NCBI GenBank assembly: GCA_025055115.1
Contig: JANWYJ010000011.1
Span: forward strand, 19,082-83,081
Source: Gemmata sp.
GTDB lineage: Bacteria > Planctomycetota > Planctomycetia > Gemmatales > Gemmataceae
DNA length: 64,000 bases
Reading direction: 5' to 3'
The position numbers were made by a program, and so were the translations under genes. Positions within the stretch are counted from its first letter, which is position 1; each line of letters starts with the position of its first letter. The notes under the pieces were generated by a model. That model worked only from the letters and a program-made list of their open reading frames with translations. It had not been told where the DNA came from and made no database searches. Below are positions 45,642-53,748 of this stretch, in pieces.

Positions 45642-47558
45642 ATGGCTGAGTTGGAAGCGATCACCGAAGTTCAGGCTGACCCGCGGAAGGCGATCTTGCA
45701 GGCCCGGCAATACGGGCGGCGGTTCCCTCTTCCCCCCGGCAAACCGCTCCATTTAGGCCGCGACGAAGCCAAGATGGATATTGCCATACCTGAAGATGAG
45801 CAAATTTCGCGTTTCCAGGCGATTTTGCTCTGGGAACCGCAAAAAAACCGGTTGACCATCACCACCCGGCCCCCGCAACCGCCCACCTACCCCAGCCCGC
45901 CGGCCAATCAGACGCTGCTTTTTGATGAGAAGCAAAAAAAATTGGTGGAAGTGACCAGCGGCGTGTGTGCCATTGGCCGCGGGGAGTCGTTCTGGATTGG
46001 GCAAACGCGCTTCACCCTGCACAGTGATGCAGAAATCCAGCCGGAAAGCCCGGTGGATGCCACGATTGCCCCCCGCCAGGAAGAGCGGACCCGGGCACAA
46101 CTCGAGGAAATCCCCTTCGCCAACCCCGCCGCGGCCCTGCGGGCCCTCGAACAACTCCCCGCCACGATCCGCGCCGTCACGACGGAGCAGGGGCTTTTTC
46201 GGCAGGTCTTGAAGGTGGTGATGGACGCCATGCCCCGGGCCGATGCCGCTGCCATCGTCCGTATTCCCCCCGGCACAACCCCCAATGACTTCAAACTGAC
46301 GGTAGTCGAATCGAATGTCCGCCCCCACTCCATCCACGGCCGCGGTGGCGGCTTTATGCCGTCGCGCCGTCTGGCCTACCGGGCCATCGTGGAGCGCCGC
46401 CGGAGCTGCTTGCACTGCTGGTCGCCCGAACCCTCCGGCGGACCCGGTGCGGAATTGACTATCTCCGATGCCTACATCCAAGGTGTGACACCTTGGGCCG
46501 TGTGCACGCCTTTTCAAGATGGGTCGAAGTACGCTCTTTATGTCGCCGGGCAAACCACCGGCCAGTGGAACTTGCTCGATAAGGCCGCGCAAGACAAGAT
46601 CGTTAACGACCTAACGCAATACCAAAAAATTGCCGAACTTTTGGTCGGCATGATCGAAACGACGCTACGGGTCAGCCGCCTCACCCAGCAAAATAAAGTC
46701 ATCCGCCGGGCCTGGCCACAAAGCCTCTGGAAATACCTCGATGACCCCGATGAACTCGAACGGATGCTGGCTCCCAAAGAGCAAGAAATTACCACCCTCT
46801 TTTGCGATCTCCGCAACTACTCGCTCTTTACTTCCCAACATGCGATGCAACTGTTGCAAGCGCAGCGGGAAATCAGCCTGGCCCTCTCCACGATGAGTAG
46901 CGCCATCACCGATCGCGATGGGGTTGTCGCCGGCTTCCGCGGCGATGCGGTCTTGGGCTTTTGGGGTTGGCCAAAGCCCAACGAACGCCAAATCGAAATG
47001 GCCGCTCGGGCGGCAATCACCATTCATCGCCGGCTCACCGAAGGGACCGGGGGGGGGCAATGTGGGCTGGGCCTCACCCACGGGACAGCGGTGGCCGGGC
47101 GATTGGGCGCTCACGATCTGGCCGTGGTCGACCTTTATGGCCCAGTCGTCAATCTCACCTTCCGACTCGAAGCTATGACCAAGGCCTTCGGCGTGCCTAT
47201 CATCGTCAGCCAAGAAGTCGCATCGCAAATCGCCCAAATCGATCCCAATGGCCGCGAATTGATCACCCGGCCCCTCGGCAAGGTACGGGCCAAAGGTTTC
47301 CCCGAACCGGTATTCGCCTACGAACTGTATTCCGCCCAAAGCCCCAGTATCCAAGACTATCAACTCGTCGAATGGGCGGCCGCCGTGGAGCAATTCACTG
47401 CCGGAAACTGGTCGGAAGCCTATGACAATCTGACGGCGCAATTCTCCGCCGACCCCGCCGCGCAATGCCTCATGCGCGTCATGGACAAGACCCGCCGCCG
47501 TCCCCCTGCCCATTGGGATGGCTCGTTCGTACCCCCCGAACCCCAGGAGGGTACCTGA
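45642..47558 (+). CDS. FHA-GAF-class III nucleotidyl cyclase
   Basis: 638 residues. Residues about 20-140 look like a forkhead-associated domain (PLHLGRDEAKMDIAIPEDEQISRFQAIL). About 150-350 is a GAF-like region (LFRQVLKVVMDAMPRADAAAIVRI). About 375-560 is a class III cyclase catalytic domain: metal Asp in TLFCDLRNYS and FRGDAVLGFWGWP, substrate Asp in VVDLYGPVVNLTFRLE, with Asn and Arg kept. The lysine usually found before the second metal Asp (K-x-x-G-D) is glycine here. cAMP or cGMP as product cannot be decided. FHA domains bind phosphothreonine, so control by the divergent Ser/Thr kinase is an attractive inference. The stop codon lies in a 15-bp duplication. Confidence 0.87.
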   Translation: MAELEAITEVQADPRKAILQARQYGRRFPLPPGKPLHLGRDEAKMDIAIPEDEQISRFQAILLWEPQKNRLTITTRPPQPPTYPSPPANQTLLFDEKQKKLVEVTSGVCAIGRGESFWIGQTRFTLHSDAEIQPESPVDATIAPRQEERTRAQLEEIPFANPAAALRALEQLPATIRAVTTEQGLFRQVLKVVMDAMPRADAAAIVRIPPGTTPNDFKLTVVESNVRPHSIHGRGGGFMPSRRLAYRAIVERRRSCLHCWSPEPSGGPGAELTISDAYIQGVTPWAVCTPFQDGSKYALYVAGQTTGQWNLLDKAAQDKIVNDLTQYQKIAELLVGMIETTLRVSRLTQQNKVIRRAWPQSLWKYLDDPDELERMLAPKEQEITTLFCDLRNYSLFTSQHAMQLLQAQREISLALSTMSSAITDRDGVVAGFRGDAVLGFWGWPKPNERQIEMAARAAITIHRRLTEGTGGGQCGLGLTHGTAVAGRLGAHDLAVVDLYGPVVNLTFRLEAMTKAFGVPIIVSQEVASQIAQIDPNGRELITRPLGKVRAKGFPEPVFAYELYSAQSPSIQDYQLVEWAAAVEQFTAGNWSEAYDNLTAQFSADPAAQCLMRVMDKTRRRPPAHWDGSFVPPEPQEGT

Positions 47559-47620
47559 TCGTTCATTGCCTGATCATTCATTGTGACAGCAACGCCACGA
47601 TTCATGATTCAACTGACAGC
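47554..47620 (+). repeat. 15-bp tandem duplication over the cyclase stop codon, plus TGACAGCAAC pair
   Basis: CCTGATCGTTCATTG (47554-47568, contains TGA 47556-47558) is followed directly by CCTGATCATTCATTG (47569-47583). TGACAGCAAC then occurs at 47584 and 47614, 30 bp apart. Confidence 0.85.
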
Positions 47621-47690
47621 AACAAGTCGATAGGAGTTGGTCGGAGTTACCACGGCGACCTAACGCACGAGACATTCACCGGACATTCCT

Positions 47691-48884
47691 ATGAACTCAT
47701 GGATTCTCGCCGCTGTTCTGACCGTGCCGGCGGCACCACCGGAATTTTCCGTCAGCACACAACGCAACGACCTGCTGACGGGCCGCCTCACCGCCATCTC
47801 ATGGAAAGCCGGGGCCGAACTTCTCACGGCCGACGGGCCGAAGATCGCCCAAGGGTTGATCGGTATCCAGCGGACCCGTACGCGACTGCCCGACTTTCCC
47901 CACGGTCCTCATTTGATCACGGCGGCGGGGGATCGCATGGCCGGAATACTCCGGGGCGGCGACACCAAAACGCTGGAATTCCAACCCCACCACAGTGCCG
48001 AACGGTGGTCGGTACCCCTGGATACCGTCGCCGCTGTGTGGCTCATCGCTCCTCCCGCCGACACCCCATTGCATCCCACCAAGTACTCATGGCTCACCGG
48101 CACACCCGCGCGAGATGCCATCCGTTACCGCAATGGCGACATCCTACGCGGCACGATCAGCGGCTTCAGTGATAATCGCGTGAAGTTCAAGCCTGACGAT
48201 GGACCCACGCGGGACATTGAATTCCGCGATCTGGCGGCGATTGGCTTCAATCCTCGCTTCGCCAAAGCCCGCAAACCTCAAGAAACTTATGCCCAACTGG
48301 TTCTCGAGAACGGTTCACGCCTGGTGGTGACCGATATCACCCTCAAAGAGGGAGAACTCATCGTCCAACCACTCTGCGGTTCACGGATGGCCATTCCGTT
48401 GGCACAACTGGTGTCGCTGACGGTTTTGCAAGGCCCCGCGACCTACTTAGCCGATCTGAAGCTCCGCAAGGCTGAAAGCCGCGGTTTTCTGGGTATCGCT
48501 TGGCCGTGGGCCGCGAATCAGAACGTCCGTGGGCAGCCGCTGCGGCTGATGCTCGGGAAAGAAATCTACACCTTCGACCTGGGAATCGGTACCCACCCCC
48601 TCACCGAACTGACATACGACTTGGCCGGCCAGTTCCAACGCTTTGAGGCTTATGTCGGTCTCGATCCCGTCAGCGGACCGCGCGGACGTGCCAAGGTGCA
48701 GATTCTCCGGGATGGCAAAACCGTCGAACTTCCTGAACTGGCAGATTTGACCGCAGGCCCGGCCGTGTTCGTTCAACTGGATGTTCGAGACGTGAAAGAA
48801 TTGACGCTGCGAATCGACTACGGGCCGGCCGGCGATGTTCAAGCCGACGTCAATTGGGGGGCCGCGCGCGTCATTGCGAAGTGA
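47691..48884 (+). CDS. Secreted NPCBM/NEW2 domain protein
   Basis: 397 residues with a short signal peptide (MNSWILAAVLTVPAAPPEF). The N-terminal 250 residues contain two SH3-like barrel stretches (LLTGRLTAISWKAGAELLT and ILRGTISGFSDNRVKFKPD) of a type common in planctomycete exported proteins. Residues about 262-397 form the NPCBM/NEW2 domain: LGKEIYTFDLGIGTHPLTELTYDL, FEAYVGLDP, ELTLRIDYG. NPCBM modules bind carbohydrates, often at the C-terminus of glycosidases, but no catalytic domain is present. Likely extracellular or periplasmic glycan-binding. Confidence 0.85.
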   Translation: MNSWILAAVLTVPAAPPEFSVSTQRNDLLTGRLTAISWKAGAELLTADGPKIAQGLIGIQRTRTRLPDFPHGPHLITAAGDRMAGILRGGDTKTLEFQPHHSAERWSVPLDTVAAVWLIAPPADTPLHPTKYSWLTGTPARDAIRYRNGDILRGTISGFSDNRVKFKPDDGPTRDIEFRDLAAIGFNPRFAKARKPQETYAQLVLENGSRLVVTDITLKEGELIVQPLCGSRMAIPLAQLVSLTVLQGPATYLADLKLRKAESRGFLGIAWPWAANQNVRGQPLRLMLGKEIYTFDLGIGTHPLTELTYDLAGQFQRFEAYVGLDPVSGPRGRAKVQILRDGKTVELPELADLTAGPAVFVQLDVRDVKELTLRIDYGPAGDVQADVNWGAARVIAK

Positions 48885-48934
48885 CTGCGGCAGGCGATGT
48901 CGGTCATGCTGCTCACCTCCACTCCTGGCTACGC

Positions 48935-49043
48935 GCAGCCGTTGCCAGGATCAGCCTCCTCCACCGCTAACCCTAACCGGGAACGTCACTGAGAGCAACG
49001 ACACCTGGCAGCCATTGCCAGGATCAGCTTCCTCCATCGCTAA
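48935..49043. repeat. 36-bp direct repeat pair spaced 73 bp
   Basis: Copies at 48935-48970 and 49008-49043, both beginning GCAGCC and ending CGCTAA. They differ at three positions only, all transitions (G/A, C/T, C/T). Confidence 0.92.
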
Positions 49044-49384
49044 GCAGTGTTCAGCTGTCCGATCCGGCGCTGACCCGTCCGATCGGGCATGGACCCAGAA
49101 TTGAGTGGTTGATGGGTTCCTCCGAGCAATCCCGAGGGGTTCTCCGCCATCCGAGTGGACCAGCACTGTAACGACAATTCGGTCCTTGGCCGTATCCGCC
49201 ATCAATCCTGATGGGTCCTCAACCATACGAAAGAAAGGTTCTCAGATGACTCGACGTGACCGAGCGTTAACGGTCCAGCAACTCTGAGGGGTTCTCCGCC
49301 TCGGAAAACACCGGCAGTCGGGAATGCAGGCCGTGGAGTGCGTGTGTATCCGGCGACTTGTGCCCATTCTCAGCTCTCAAAAAG

Positions 49385-49425
49385 CCCCAGCTGCTGGGAA
49401 CCCTCAGGATTCTCAGCAGCTGGGG
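49385..49425. repeat. Long hairpin, first of a twin pair (possible terminator)
   Basis: CCCCAGCTGCTG (49385-49396) pairs perfectly with CAGCAGCTGGGG (49414-49425). The 17-nt loop can extend the stem through GAACCC against GGATTC. It lies in the convergent gap about 110-150 nt past the rpsI stop. Without a T tract, an intrinsic terminator is uncertain. Confidence 0.75.
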
Positions 49426-49459
49426 TGCAACTCAAGATGGAGACGGGACTCAAGACGGT

Positions 49460-49496
49460 CCAGCTGCTGGGAACCCTCAGGACTCTCAGCAGCTGG
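49460..49496. repeat. Long hairpin, second of the twin pair
   Basis: CCAGCTGCTG (49460-49469) and CAGCAGCTGG (49487-49496) with a 17-nt loop nearly identical to the first hairpin (one T/C change). It is spaced 73 bp from the first copy and begins 36 nt after the rpsI stop on the minus strand. Confidence 0.75.
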
Positions 49497-49531
49497 GGGC
49501 CGAATGTTCACTCCATCGATCAACAAACTGA

Positions 49532-50152
49532 TTAACGCTTCGAGAATTGGGTTCCGCGGCGTGCTCCGCGCAGACCGTACTTTTTCCGCTCTTTCATGCG
49601 GGCGTCGCGGGTGAGGTATCCTGATTCGCGCAACTTCTTGATGATACCGCTGGCCGGATCGGTGGCCGCCGCAGTTTCCTCACTGGGACCGACCGGCTGA
49701 TTGTTGGCGCTGGAGGCGGTTTTCACGGGAATCGCCTTGGCTTTCTCGCGTTCCTTGGCTTCATCCCGATACGGTCGGATGACAGTGACGTTGTCGCGGA
49801 TGTAGGCGCGTTGTTCTTCCGGAGGGCTGAACATGGTTTTGATGGCTCGGGCGATCCCCTGGGAAACTGCGCCGGCTTGCCCGGTCACGCCGCCACCTTT
49901 GGCGTTGACAAAGACATCGAGGCGATGCAGCTGTTCAGTCACTTTCAATGGCCCCACGACTGCGGCCCGGTCCTTTTCTTCAGGGAAGTATTCGTCGTAG
50001 GGTCGGCCGTTGATGAGAATTTGCCCTTTCCCCTCGGTGATACGCACACGGGCCACCGCCGTTTTGCGACGACCGGTGCCGATGTAGAAAGTCCGAGGGC
50101 CTTTGGTTTTGGAAGCTTTTTTGTCTGCCACAGGTGGTTTTTTGTCTGCCAT
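49532..50152 (-). CDS. rpsI: 30S ribosomal protein S9 with a large insertion
   Basis: 206 residues; usual S9 is about 130. The core is clear: [52 protein letters not shown], then [20 protein letters not shown] and the C-terminal QFSKR tail that reaches the ribosomal P site. Between Ala-Arg-Ala near 102 and the LTRDARM helix lie about 65 extra, charged and low-complexity residues (about 107-170). The N-terminus is also duplicated (MADKKPP then VADKK) by a 21-bp repeat, so translation might begin at ATG 50152 or at an in-frame GTG at 50131. Cotranscribed with rplM, 57 nt upstream. Confidence 0.95.
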   Translation of the reverse strand: MADKKPPVADKKASKTKGPRTFYIGTGRRKTAVARVRITEGKGQILINGRPYDEYFPEEKDRAAVVGPLKVTEQLHRLDVFVNAKGGGVTGQAGAVSQGIARAIKTMFSPPEEQRAYIRDNVTVIRPYRDEAKEREKAKAIPVKTASSANNQPVGPSEETAAATDPASGIIKKLRESGYLTRDARMKERKKYGLRGARRGTQFSKR

Positions 50153-50158
50153 AGGTGG
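50117..50158 (-). repeat. 21-bp tandem duplication over the rpsI start codon
   Basis: On the minus strand CCACCTATGGCAGACAAAAA is followed by CCACCTGTGGCAGACAAAAA, differing only in ATG against GTG. Both are in frame, giving two possible starts. Confidence 0.9.
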
Positions 50159-50209
50159 TCTGGTGTCAGAAGTCTGTGTGCGGGTGTCCGCACCGCGTGG
50201 GGAGTGCCG

Positions 50210-50644
50210 TTAGTTCTTGAGTTTCAATTCCTTAGGATTTTGCGCCTGATGCGGATGCTGCGGCCCGGCGTAAATTTTCAGCTTACTGAGCTGTTTGTAC
50301 GCCAAAGGCCCCCGGGGCATCATCCGTTTCACCGCGCGGAGAATGATTTCCTCGGGTTTCTTCTCCAACATTTCCTTCGCCGGGGTGATTTTGAGGCCCC
50401 CCGGATAATGAGAATAGTCTTGATATTCCTTTTGTTCCCATTTCTTACCAGTGAAGTGAACTTTTTCTGCGTTCACTACGATCACATAGTCGCCGGTATC
50501 ACAATGGGGGGTATACTCAGGTTTGTGTTTGCCGCGGAGCAAGTTGGCAATCGTGACCGCGAGGCGGCCGACCACGAGGTTCGTGGCGTCGATCAGAATC
50601 CATTGCGGCTGAACAGTCGCCGCGTTCATCATCGTTGTTGTCAT
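50210..50644 (-). CDS. rplM: 50S ribosomal protein L13
   Basis: 144 residues, standard length. L13 motifs: WILIDATNLVVGRLAVTIANLLRGKHKPEYTPHCDTGDYVIVVNAEK, FTGKKWEQKEYQDYSHYPGG, and RAVKRMMPRGPLAYKQLSKLKIYAGPQHPH. An early-assembly protein of the large subunit. Heads the usual rplM-rpsI operon with a likely promoter 69 nt upstream. Translation starts at ATG 50644; ATGs a few codons in are alternatives. Confidence 0.97.
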   Translation of the reverse strand: MTTTMMNAATVQPQWILIDATNLVVGRLAVTIANLLRGKHKPEYTPHCDTGDYVIVVNAEKVHFTGKKWEQKEYQDYSHYPGGLKITPAKEMLEKKPEEIILRAVKRMMPRGPLAYKQLSKLKIYAGPQHPHQAQNPKELKLKN

Positions 50645-50712
50645 AAGTGACCATCCGCGCCTTTCCGAGGGCGCTGCCCCATGCTGGACCGGTCTACAGC
50701 CGGAAGAAAGTC

Positions 50713-50740
50713 ATGCTACAAGGCCGGCCGTGTCCGTCAA
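50713..50740 (-). promoter_or_regulatory. Likely promoter of rplM-rpsI
   Basis: On the minus strand TTGACG (50740-50735), a 16-nt spacer, then TAGCAT (50718-50713). The predicted start of transcription is near 50706, giving a leader of about 60 nt before rplM. Confidence 0.5.
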
Positions 50741-50828
50741 GCCTATCCCCAAGAAGGAGAAAGGATTCGCCAAATCCAGCGAATTGGTTTATACCATATG
50801 TCGATGCGCACACACCAAGGAGAGACGC

Positions 50829-51434
50829 ATGACGACGGCAATTCCGGGGGTAGTCCAAGAATACCCGACGTTCGGCTTACCAGCCGGTTCGGTCCGCGGC
50901 TTTTTGTCAGTGCTGATCTGTTCGTTCTTTTGGATTCTTCTGCTTCTTCCCCCGACCTATGAAATGCGGGCACCCTTGGGCCACTTTTTCCTGCTGACGA
51001 TGGTGTTAATGGCGTTCGTTTCTCATCCCTTGCCGGAGGGGCGAACGCATGTGTTACCGTGGCTGATGCGCGTGTTGTTTGTCGGCGGCAGTTTAGCCGT
51101 GGTGGTGTGGGCCTTGATTCAAGACCCCCAATTGGCCGCCAAACGACTGACGCCCGCGGCCGAGGAAGTGTACCAGTGGCCTGTCTTGCTGGGATGTTTA
51201 GCTGGCGGTTTTGCCACAGCGTTGTTCGTGCGTTTCATTTTAGGCCGAACCAGTCAATTGTTCATGACGTTGCGAGCTTGGGTCGGCGTTCTCGCGATGC
51301 TGCTGTTGCTCTTTGAAACGATTTTGCAATACGTCATTTTGCCCAGCCTCACCGAACGGAACTTGGAAGTTGAAAAAGTTTGGGAGGGAATCTTGATCGC
51401 CATCGTGTCTGGCTATTTCGGCAGTCGGGTTTAG
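50829..51434 (+). CDS. Hypothetical multi-pass membrane protein
   Basis: 201 residues from ATG 50829, preceded by GGAGAG; an in-frame start at 50730 would add a polar stretch. About five hydrophobic helices: VRGFLSVLICSFFWILLLLPP, LGHFFLLTMVLMAFVSHPL, VLFVGGSLAVVVWALI, WPVLLGCLAGGFATALFVRFI, and LRAWVGVLAMLLLLFETIL. I recognise no functional motif. Divergent from the ribosomal operon. It is followed 233 nt later by a kinase gene on the same strand. Confidence 0.75.
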   Translation: MTTAIPGVVQEYPTFGLPAGSVRGFLSVLICSFFWILLLLPPTYEMRAPLGHFFLLTMVLMAFVSHPLPEGRTHVLPWLMRVLFVGGSLAVVVWALIQDPQLAAKRLTPAAEEVYQWPVLLGCLAGGFATALFVRFILGRTSQLFMTLRAWVGVLAMLLLLFETILQYVILPSLTERNLEVEKVWEGILIAIVSGYFGSRV

Positions 51435-51667
51435 CACATCTGGGGTGTTGCTCGGTTGCGGTCAGTGCTTTGGGCTGTCGAGGTGGCGGTTCGACTCACG
51501 GTCATTCGGCGCGAGAGTTGAACCGCCGCGGATTTTTTGTCTCACCACTTCGAATAACGCGAGTTTGCGTTGCGGGCGAATTTGTTCTAGCCTTGACAGG
51601 AATTTTGAGCCGGGCAGGTTCTGCCCACTCCAGCTCATTTTCGGGTCACCACCATACAGGTTTCCTC

Positions 51668-53143
51668 ATGCCAGCGCCCGCGAGCGTGGACGAATTGCTG
51701 CAACTCATCCGCCAAAGCGGGGTTCTCAGCGACGAGCTTCTTAGCCACTACCTCCAGCAACGCCACCAATCCCGCCCCCTTCCCGACGATCCACGGCAGT
51801 TCGCTGATGAAATGATCAATGATGGTCTGTTGACGCATTTTCAGGTGGAACAATACCTCCTGGGTAAATACCGTGGTTTCACCATTGGCAAATACAAGCT
51901 TCTGGAGCGGATCGGCGTGGGCGGGATGGGGCAGGTATTCTTGTGTGAACACATGCACTTGCGCACACGGATGGCGATCAAGGTCCTCCCCCCGGCCAAG
52001 GCGGATCAACCCTCGGCCCTGGGTCGGTTTTATCGTGAAGCCCGAACCGCCGGCCGATTGAACCACCCTCACATCGTGCGCACCCACGACATTGATCAGG
52101 ATGGCAATCTGCATTACATCGTCATGGATTATGTGGAGGGGACAAACTTGATGGACATCGTGCGGAAATTTGGCCCCTTGCCGATCGCGCGCGCCGTCAG
52201 CTATATCCGCCAGGCCGCAGAGGGTCTCCATTACGCCTTTTTGAACAATATCATCCACCGGGATATCAAGCCGAGCAACATTCTCATCGACCGCACCGGC
52301 ACAGCGCGCATTCTCGATATGGGCTTGGCCCGATTTCTCAACGATCAAACCGATCAACTGACGATCAAGTACGACGATAAAATCGTCCTGGGAACTGCCG
52401 ACTATGTGGCTCCTGAACAGATCGCCAACAGCCACCAAGTGGACATTCGCGCGGATATTTACGCCCTCGGCGGAACCTTCTACTTCCTCTTGGCCGGGCA
52501 TCCGCCCTTCCCCTCGGGCAGCGTTTCGCAAAAGTTACTGTGGCACCGCACGAAAGAACCGACCCCCATCCAGCAGATTCGACCTGAAGTCTGCGATGGT
52601 CTCGCCGCTGTCATCAACAAAATGCTCTGTAAAGACCCATTGCATCGCTACCAAACGCCCGCTGAAGTGCGCGACGCCCTCGAACCTTATTTGACACAAC
52701 CGGTGCCCCTCCCAGCACCCGAAGAAATGCCGGTGTTATGCTTGGCAGCGCAAGACCGGCCATGTCGGGAATCACCTCCAACTGTGACCTCCTTCGGTAT
52801 TGCTGCCAGCGCTGGAACTGGTGCGTCATCGGTTCCGGCACATCCACCCGCCATGACGAACGCGCCTCTGTTTAGTGCGGGGCTGCCGGCCAGTTGGGTC
52901 GTTTCTGCCGCGCAAGCTCCACGGTCGCCAACTTCGCAGCATTCACCACCCGAACCATTGCCGCTGCCATCGCGAACAACGGTCCAAGAGGCCACGGTCC
53001 AGCCGATGACAGCCCTTCGAAGCCCCGTTCCCACCTGTGGACGCAGCACCGCAATCCGCGCGATACTTAGTCGATGGCGGTTCTCCGCGCTAGGATTAAT
53101 TACTTTGTTCATCTTCATTGTCATGATAATTTTGTGGAAATGA
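51668..53143 (+). CDS. Hanks-type Ser/Thr protein kinase, membrane-tethered
   Basis: About 491 residues from ATG 51668; an in-frame start at 51380 would cover non-conserved sequence. Residues 1-65 are a helical module (VDELLQLIRQSGVLSDELLSHYL, DGLLTHFQVEQYLLGKY) repeated in many planctomycete kinases. The kinase domain spans about 70-340: RIGVGGMGQVFL, MAIKVLPP, IIHRDIKPSNILID, DMGLARF instead of DFG, and GTADYVAPEQIA. A long proline/alanine-rich linker leads to one C-terminal transmembrane helix (LGLITLFIFIVMIILW). The stop codon lies inside a 35-bp sequence copied 71 bp downstream. Confidence 0.9.
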   Translation: MPAPASVDELLQLIRQSGVLSDELLSHYLQQRHQSRPLPDDPRQFADEMINDGLLTHFQVEQYLLGKYRGFTIGKYKLLERIGVGGMGQVFLCEHMHLRTRMAIKVLPPAKADQPSALGRFYREARTAGRLNHPHIVRTHDIDQDGNLHYIVMDYVEGTNLMDIVRKFGPLPIARAVSYIRQAAEGLHYAFLNNIIHRDIKPSNILIDRTGTARILDMGLARFLNDQTDQLTIKYDDKIVLGTADYVAPEQIANSHQVDIRADIYALGGTFYFLLAGHPPFPSGSVSQKLLWHRTKEPTPIQQIRPEVCDGLAAVINKMLCKDPLHRYQTPAEVRDALEPYLTQPVPLPAPEEMPVLCLAAQDRPCRESPPTVTSFGIAASAGTGASSVPAHPPAMTNAPLFSAGLPASWVVSAAQAPRSPTSQHSPPEPLPLPSRTTVQEATVQPMTALRSPVPTCGRSTAIRAILSRWRFSALGLITLFIFIVMIILWK

Positions 53144-53240
53144 GATGGAGACCTGGAGCCTGTGGTCTTCTGGAGCGTGATCCTCATAGGGACGACGAAA
53201 TTGTTTGGAAATGAGATGGAGGTCTGGAGCCTGCGGTCTT
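53135..53240. repeat. 71-bp-spaced 35-bp direct repeat at the kinase stop codon
   Basis: Copies at 53135-53169 (includes the terminal W-K-stop codons) and 53206-53240. Both begin TGGAAATGAGATGGAG and end GGTCTT. They differ at three positions, all transitions. Confidence 0.92.
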
Positions 53241-53395
53241 GGCCGGCCCCCAAAAATCCCAAGTATCGAGTTTAAGTGACGAAGCGATTTTGTCGATAAT
53301 TCCTTTGCGAGGAAACCGGTTCGCGTTGCTGGGGGGAAATCGGCAACCGAGCCAACCGGATGGGGTCGCGGCACCCGCAGCACGGAGGCCGGAAT

Positions 53396-53632
53396 ATGGT
53401 CCGCAAAGTCTTCTGTAGCAAGTGGTTCGGCGGATTCATCGCCGCATTGGGGCTGGCAACCAACAGCGGGTGTTTACTCAACCAATACTCTAGCGATCCC
53501 AATGTGCGGATGCAGCAACTGCTGTTTCAATCCGAGGATTTGCGGCAGATTCACAATGAATGGCGGCGGTTCTGGTTCAACGATCAGCCTTGCCACCTGA
53601 CGCCAGAACGGATCCACGGCGGTATTTACTAG
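53396..53632 (+). CDS. Small lipoprotein-like hypothetical protein
   Basis: 78 residues from ATG 53396, with GGAGG at 53384-53388. A hydrophobic N-terminus ends in a cysteine (FIAALGLATNSGCLLNQYSS), a lipobox-like site, so the mature protein is probably lipidated. The rest (VRMQQLLFQSEDLRQIHNEWRRFWFNDQPCHL) is helical and ends HGGIY. It resembles short conserved planctomycete proteins of unknown role, from memory. A strong hairpin follows. Confidence 0.65.
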   Translation: MVRKVFCSKWFGGFIAALGLATNSGCLLNQYSSDPNVRMQQLLFQSEDLRQIHNEWRRFWFNDQPCHLTPERIHGGIY

Positions 53633-53680
53633 GCACACGGGGAAGCTGTCGCCCCGGTAGGCCAGTGGAGTTGGACGATC

Positions 53681-53718
53681 ACCACGAGTCGTCGAAGGGG
53701 GATCCGACGACTCGTGGT
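53681..53718. terminator. Strong bidirectional hairpin terminator
   Basis: A perfect 14-bp stem ACCACGAGTCGTCG / CGACGACTCGTGGT with a 10-nt loop lies in the convergent gap between the small lipoprotein gene (+) and the PVC cytochrome gene (-). The T tract is poor on both sides. Confidence 0.7.
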
Positions 53719-53748
53719 TGGCGTTGGCGCATGACAAGTGATGATCTG

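Larger units (their letters stand above)
48885..49531. other. Repeat-dense convergent intergenic region
   Basis: About 650 nt between the NPCBM gene (+) and rpsI (-) with no credible gene. It contains a 36-bp pair spaced 73 bp (48935, 49008), twin hairpins spaced 73 bp (49385, 49460), GAGGGGTTCTCCGCC at 49134 and 49286, and GTCCGATC twice near 49057 and 49077. It looks like layered local duplication. Confidence 0.7.

Noticed and set aside
5206..53240. 71-73-bp direct-repeat spacing resembling minimal CRISPR units
   Set aside because: Each pair has its own unrelated repeat derived from the adjoining gene end, only two copies occur per site, and no cas gene is present in the window.
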